Assembly (NCBI GenBank): GCA_050734915.1
Contig: JBOHUX010000039.1
Span: 1 to 16,333 of the forward strand
DNA: 16,333 bases
Source: JBOHUX01 sp050734915
Lineage (GTDB): Bacteria > Chloroflexota > Dormibacteria > Dormibacterales > Dormibacteraceae
Reading direction: 5' to 3'
The translations under genes and the position numbers were made by a program. This document shows, one piece after another, positions 13,396-16,333 of the stretch (the first letter of the stretch is position 1; each line of letters begins with the position of its first letter). The notes below the pieces were generated by a model. The model did no database searches and was not told the origin of the DNA. It saw only the letters and a list, made by a program, of their open reading frames with translations.

Positions 13396-14501
13396 GCGAG
13401 GTTCGGACGCCGGTCCCTCCCGGCGGCGGCCACCTCCCCGTCGACCCGGGCCCGAAGCTGCCCGCAGGCGGCGTCCGCCTCACGTCCCCGGGTGTCCCGA
13501 ACAGTCACGTTGAGCCCCTGGCTCCGGACCTGGGCGGCGAAGCGCCGGACCTGGGCGGTGGCGGGGGCGCGATAGGGGGCGCCGTCGACGGGGTTGAAGG
13601 GGATCAGGTTGATGTGGCTCAGAGCCGGTTCCAGGAGGCGCCCGAGGTCGGCGGCGTCGCGCTCGGTGTCGTTGACCCCCGCCAGCAGCACCCACTCGTA
13701 GCTGACACGCCGGCCGGTGGTCGCCGCGTAGGCGCGCGCGGCCGGCACCAGGGCGCCCAGGGGGTACCTGCGGTTGACGGGCACGAGGACGTCGCGAAGC
13801 TCGTCGCGAGCGGCGTGGAGTGAGATCGCCAGGGTCACCGGGAGGCCTTCGACCGCCAGGCGGTCGATGCGTGGGACGAGCCCGCTGGTGGAGATCACCA
13901 TCCGCCTCGGGCTGATGCCGAGCAGCGCCGGGTCGGCGATGGCGCGCGTGGCGCGCACGACGGCGTCGTAGTTGGCGAGCGGCTCGCCCATCCCCATGAA
14001 CACGACGTGGGTCAGGCGCCGGCCTCGAGCCGCCAGCCGCCGGTTTGCGTCGAGCGCCTGGTCGAGGATCTCGTGCGCTTCGAGGTTGCGGCCGAAGGCG
14101 CCCTGGCCGGTGGCACAGAAGGGGCAGCCGATCGGGCAGCCGGCCTGGGACGAGATGCAGAGCGTGGCCCGGCGGGGGTAGCACATCACGACCGACTCCA
14201 CGGTGTGGCCGCCGTCGAGACGGTAGAGCACCTTGCTGGTCAGGCCGCGATCCGCCTCCGACTCCCGGACCGGCTCCAGGGAGCTGATCCGGAAGCGGGC
14301 GGCGAGCTCGTGGCGGACCGTCCGGGGGAGGTCGAGCATGGCGTCGAATCCGGCGCCCCTGCCCAACCAGGCCCGGATCTGGCCGGCGCGGTAGGCCGGC
14401 TCCCCGCGCGCCAGCAGCCAGCTTTCGAGCGCCCCGCGATCCATCGAGGAGATCGGCAAGGAGATCGGGGCCGGCGCGTGGGCCGAGATCACCGCGGTCA
14501 T
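13377..14501 (-). CDS. rlmN: 23S rRNA (adenine(2503)-C2)-methyltransferase
   Basis: This 374-aa radical-SAM enzyme methylates A2503 of 23S rRNA and, in some bacteria, A37 of certain tRNAs. The 4Fe-4S cluster motif is CPIGCPFC (Cys122, 126, 129). Cys115 in RATLCISSQ and Cys346 in ADAACGQLR match the two further catalytic Cys of E. coli RlmN, one of them the methyl-carrying residue. FMGMGEPL (168-175), AISLHA (225-230) and LIPFNPVDG (299-307) are also standard. Both accessory Cys are present, as expected for RlmN and Cfr. A housekeeping RlmN is by far likelier than Cfr given the RlmN-like surrounding motifs. The ATG at 14501 has TACCCT exactly 6 nt upstream, suggesting a leaderless mRNA; the in-frame ATG at 14444 is a weaker alternative. 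Confidence 0.95.
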   Translation of the reverse strand: MTAVISAHAPAPISLPISSMDRGALESWLLARGEPAYRAGQIRAWLGRGAGFDAMLDLPRTVRHELAARFRISSLEPVRESEADRGLTSKVLYRLDGGHTVESVVMCYPRRATLCISSQAGCPIGCPFCATGQGAFGRNLEAHEILDQALDANRRLAARGRRLTHVVFMGMGEPLANYDAVVRATRAIADPALLGISPRRMVISTSGLVPRIDRLAVEGLPVTLAISLHAARDELRDVLVPVNRRYPLGALVPAARAYAATTGRRVSYEWVLLAGVNDTERDAADLGRLLEPALSHINLIPFNPVDGAPYRAPATAQVRRFAAQVRSQGLNVTVRDTRGREADAACGQLRARVDGEVAAAGRDRRPNLAWQPST

Positions 14502-14507
14502 CGACCC

Positions 14508-14513
14508 AGGGTA
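14508..14513 (-). promoter_or_regulatory. -10 element of rlmN, leaderless type
   Basis: The minus strand reads TACCCT, then GGGTCG (6 nt), then ATG. It fits the TANNNT pattern and spacing of galU and gltX. The hexamer is poorer than TATAAT in its centre, and no -35 is evident. Confidence 0.45.
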
Positions 14514-14536
14514 CCGGCCACGGCGGCGGAGCGTGC

Positions 14537-15295
14537 TCAGCCAGCCGGCCAGAAGGTGTCCGCGTCGGATCTCGCCCTTCCTTCGGCGACGAGCTTGCGA
14601 AGGTGGGCGCGCAGCGTCATCTGGGCGGCGCCCATCAGCTCGGGGCCGATCTCCTCCCCGTAGACGCGCTCGGTCAGGAGGCGGGCGCCCGCCGGCTCCC
14701 GCGCCAGCTCCGCGAGGATCTGCGCCTCCCGCGCCAGCCGGTGCGCGCGCTGGTCCGCGATCCTGGCCGCAGCATCGGTGACCGGGTCCCAGTGGCCCGG
14801 GAACAGCATCCGGGGGTTCAGCGCGGCGAGCCGGTCGAGCGAGTCCAGGTAGGCGGCCATGTCCCCGTCGGGGAACGTGATCATGGTGCTGCCCTGCCCG
14901 AGCAGGAGATCTCCCGTGAAGGCGACCCGGTCCTGCTCGAGCCAGAAGCAGAGATGGTCGGGGGCATGCCCCGGAGTGTGGAGGGCGACCAGGCTGACCG
15001 AGCCGACCCTCACGGTGTCCTGGTCGGCGAGCTCCGGATGCCGGCTGACCGGGCAGCGGTGGCGCGCCGCCAGCCGGGCTGCCAGCGGGAGGTGGTCGGG
15101 ATGCGAATGGGTGACCAGGACGACGCCCACCGGGAGTCCCCTCAGCCGGCGGTCGATCCGGTCGAGGTGACCATCGTCGTCTGGCCCCGGATCGATGACG
15201 ATCGCCACCGGGCCCGCGCCCAGGATCCACGTATTGGTGCCCGGCCCCGTGTAGGGCCCCGCGTTGGGCGCCAGCACCCGGACCACCTCTGCCAC
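14537..15295 (-). CDS. MBL-fold metallo-hydrolase, LACTB2-like
   Basis: This 252-aa protein has the metallo-beta-lactamase fold. GPGTNTWILG (17-26) and VIDPG (33-37) precede the metal motif THSHPDH (His63, His65, Asp67, His68). Further ligands are His110 in HTPGH, Asp129 in FTGD and His168 in FPGH. The GPGTNT opening and the C-terminal helical extension (MTLRAHLRKLVAEGRA, winged-helix-like) match the LACTB2 branch rather than beta-lactamases or glyoxalase II. Human LACTB2 is a mitochondrial single-strand endoribonuclease; bacterial relatives are mostly uncharacterised. The start is GTG 15295 with AGGG about 7 nt upstream. It begins 24 bp after the kinase-like gene on the same strand, so they probably share a transcript. 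rlmN, 35 bp downstream, has its own likely promoter. Confidence 0.87.
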   Translation of the reverse strand: MAEVVRVLAPNAGPYTGPGTNTWILGAGPVAIVIDPGPDDDGHLDRIDRRLRGLPVGVVLVTHSHPDHLPLAARLAARHRCPVSRHPELADQDTVRVGSVSLVALHTPGHAPDHLCFWLEQDRVAFTGDLLLGQGSTMITFPDGDMAAYLDSLDRLAALNPRMLFPGHWDPVTDAAARIADQRAHRLAREAQILAELAREPAGARLLTERVYGEEIGPELMGAAQMTLRAHLRKLVAEGRARSDADTFWPAG

Positions 15296-15319
15296 CGGAG
15301 AACCCTGAGCCGGGCGGGC

Positions 15320-16102
15320 TCAGCCGCCGTCCGCGGGCAGGTAGACGCCGATCTCCCCGGCCCGGACATCCAGCCAGCCCTCGAGATGGGTGTCCACCAG
15401 CAGCCGGATGAGCGGTTCTCCCAACTCGGGCACCTGCAGCACCTGCAGGGATCCCGCCACGGTCAGATGCCACCAGTGCCCCACGCGCACTGCCGTGAAC
15501 TCCGCTCGCTCGCCACCGAGCCACTCCTGCAGCCTCGTCAGCGCCTCGACCAGGACCGGCTCCGGCGCCCAGACGACGGCGTCCGGGGGCACGGCGACGC
15601 TCGCCCCCCGCGCGGCCAGCTGCAGAACGGCCGCCAGCCCCACGGCCCGCGCCGGCTCCTTGGGGTCGAGCGCCGCGCTGGCGAGGGCCGACGCCCGCCG
15701 CGTGACGTCCTGCGCCTGCTCGTTGAGGAGCTCCAACATCTCGGTCCGGCCGAAGGTGGCGCTCCGGGCCGACTCCTGAAGCACGAGCAGAGACGACCGC
15801 AGCTTGTGGTCGAGGCGGCTGAGGAGCCGGGTGCGCTGCTCGCGGACGAGGCGTTCCCCCGCCTGCGACGCCGATCCGGCGAGTGGCAGGGATGATTCCG
15901 AGGCCCACCCGACCAGCCGTCCCGCGAGCTGCAGAGGCAGCCAGGGGCCGCCAGGTGGTGGCAGGTCTCGATCCGCCGGTCCGTGCCGCTGGCCACCCGG
16001 GACCAGCTGCAGGCCGCCACCGATGCGGACCCAGAGCGGCGGCTCCGGCCTCGGCACGATGCTCAGATTCCGACCGCCTGCATCGATCCCCTCGCTCCAC
16101 AA
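15320..16102 (-). CDS. Degenerate histidine-kinase-like protein
   Basis: This frame gives 260 aa from TTG 16102; a GTG at 16057 is a plausible alternative, and neither has a Shine-Dalgarno. Residues 84-115 resemble an H-box (RLLSRLDHKLRSSLLVLQ, His99) in a dimerising helix. A helix to about 145 and a region resembling HATPase_c then follow. VLVEALTRLQEWLG stands where the N-box should be but lacks its Asn, and PELGEPLIRLLVDTH aligns with the G2 helix of kinases but lacks the Gly-x-Gly pattern. It ends GVYLPA, like many kinases. ATP binding therefore looks lost, while the His acceptor may remain, as in Spo0B-like phosphotransferases. There is no membrane segment and no response regulator gene in view. 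It leads the MBL-hydrolase gene. Confidence 0.6.
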   Translation of the reverse strand: MWSEGIDAGGRNLSIVPRPEPPLWVRIGGGLQLVPGGQRHGPADRDLPPPGGPWLPLQLAGRLVGWASESSLPLAGSASQAGERLVREQRTRLLSRLDHKLRSSLLVLQESARSATFGRTEMLELLNEQAQDVTRRASALASAALDPKEPARAVGLAAVLQLAARGASVAVPPDAVVWAPEPVLVEALTRLQEWLGGERAEFTAVRVGHWWHLTVAGSLQVLQVPELGEPLIRLLVDTHLEGWLDVRAGEIGVYLPADGG

Positions 16103-16235
16103 AAATGGCCCGGGCCGCCTGGAGATCCCAAGCTCAGCGGGCCTTCGAGTGGGCTCAGTATGGCTGTCCGGCTCTGGTGCGAGCGTGAATTGCTGTTAAC
16201 GGGCCGTGATGCGCCGATATTCGAAATCACTGATC

Positions 16236-16241
16236 TAGAAT
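16236..16241 (+). promoter_or_regulatory. -10 element of the right-edge gene
   Basis: TAGAAT lies 9 nt before ATG 16251, so the transcript would have almost no leader (about 2-3 nt). The region 16103-16250 between the two divergent genes is more AT-rich than its surroundings, fitting promoter DNA. No -35 consensus was found. Confidence 0.5.
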
Positions 16242-16250
16242 TCCGGCGCG

Positions 16251-16333
16251 ATGCTGACGGGCCGCGTCGAGGCCGGGACGCCGGCCGCCGTCCTGACCGC
16301 CGTCCTGGCCGCCGTCCTGGGGCTGGCGCTGAT
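16251..16333 (+). CDS. Hydrophobic N-terminal fragment, unknown protein (3' partial)
   Basis: Only 27 codons are visible before the window ends. ATG 16251 begins a short polar stretch (MLTGRVEAGTP) followed by an Ala/Val/Leu-rich hydrophobic segment built from AAVL, TAVL and AAVL. This looks like a first transmembrane helix or signal anchor, so a membrane or exported protein is likely. A TAGAAT hexamer 9 nt upstream supports the start, and there is no Shine-Dalgarno. The protein family cannot be named from so little sequence. It is divergent from the histidine-kinase-like gene. Confidence 0.55.
   Translation, partial: MLTGRVEAGTPAAVLTAVLAAVLGLAL
16284..16319. repeat. Three tandem 12-bp units in the coding start of the right-edge gene
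   Basis: GCCGCCGTCCTG, ACCGCCGTCCTG and GCCGCCGTCCTG run head to tail in frame, differing only at the first base of the second unit. They encode the AAVL-TAVL-AAVL hydrophobic core, so copy-number change would lengthen or shorten a membrane segment by four residues without a frameshift. Confidence 0.85.

Noticed and set aside
12088..13575. 495-codon plus-strand frame over the Lgt-like and DUF72 genes
   Set aside because: It overlaps two recognisable genes and shows no domain.
13377..14501. Reading the radical-SAM methyltransferase as the antibiotic-resistance enzyme Cfr
   Set aside because: The motif set and chromosomal housekeeping context fit RlmN; both families share the Cys pattern, so it alone is no evidence for Cfr.
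14603..15895. 430-codon plus-strand frame opposite the MBL and kinase-like genes
   Set aside because: Composition is that of an antisense shadow; the minus-strand genes carry clear motifs.
13377..16100. A 907-codon open frame on the minus strand that includes rlmN
   Set aside because: Only the last 374 codons look like protein. The upstream part overlaps the MBL hydrolase and kinase-like genes in another frame and reads as Gly/Arg/Pro/Ala-rich shadow.
1..16333. tRNA genes, rRNA, CRISPR arrays, transposases, phage or defence genes
   Set aside because: I looked for direct-repeat arrays, cloverleaf-like sequences, inverted terminal repeats and hallmark proteins on both strands and saw none.

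Overview
The window is a densely packed, very GC-rich bacterial chromosome segment; codon third positions are almost always G or C. It holds no tRNA, rRNA, CRISPR array, insertion sequence or phage gene, and almost all of it is coding. The gene set is housekeeping and lipid metabolism, not a defence or mobile island. An uncultured high-GC soil or sediment lineage fits, but the sequence alone does not fix the phylum.

Layout. (1) 2-1581, plus: the 3' part of a GT39-type membrane glycosyltransferase overlapping coaE (dephospho-CoA kinase) by ATGA. (2) 1594-2751, minus: a class III CoA-transferase-fold protein with the alpha-methylacyl-CoA racemase His/Asp/Glu set, divergent from an unknown 162-aa protein (2846-3334, plus). 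(3) 3382-4862, minus: galU followed by two small unknown genes, one with a single membrane segment. (4) 4911-6567: a tiny basic protein on the minus strand, divergent from a PLP threonine/serine dehydratase, which is followed by a stand-alone Lrp/AsnC ligand-binding (RAM) domain. (5) 6576-9086, minus: an overlapping operon of lipid kinase, alpha/beta hydrolase and PlsC-type acyltransferase, head-to-head with a PAP2 phosphatase (9120-9668, plus) across 33 bp. (6) 9732-10469, minus: an S51/cyanophycinase-like hydrolase, back-to-back with gltX and a divergent Lgt-like membrane protein (10492-12706, plus). (7) 12703-16102, minus: a histidine-kinase-like protein with eroded ATP-binding boxes, a LACTB2-like metallo-beta-lactamase-fold hydrolase, rlmN and a DUF72 protein. 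(8) From 16251, plus: the 5' end of a hydrophobic protein.

The most coherent non-annotated signal is promoter architecture. galU, rlmN, gltX and the small basic gene each have a TANNNT hexamer exactly 6 or 7 nt before the start codon and no good Shine-Dalgarno, which suggests leaderless transcripts. Other genes (RAM protein, lipid kinase, acyltransferase) have ordinary Shine-Dalgarno sites. At gltX this pattern moves the likely start to a GTG, and the same AT-rich island carries an overlapping -10 on the opposite strand for the S51 gene.

I found no clear evidence for an entirely new multi-gene system. The best second-look candidates are the pseudo-histidine-kinase beside the MBL hydrolase, the Lgt-like protein lacking several catalytic residues, the opposed lipid-phosphate enzymes sharing one short divergent region, and the small unknown genes.
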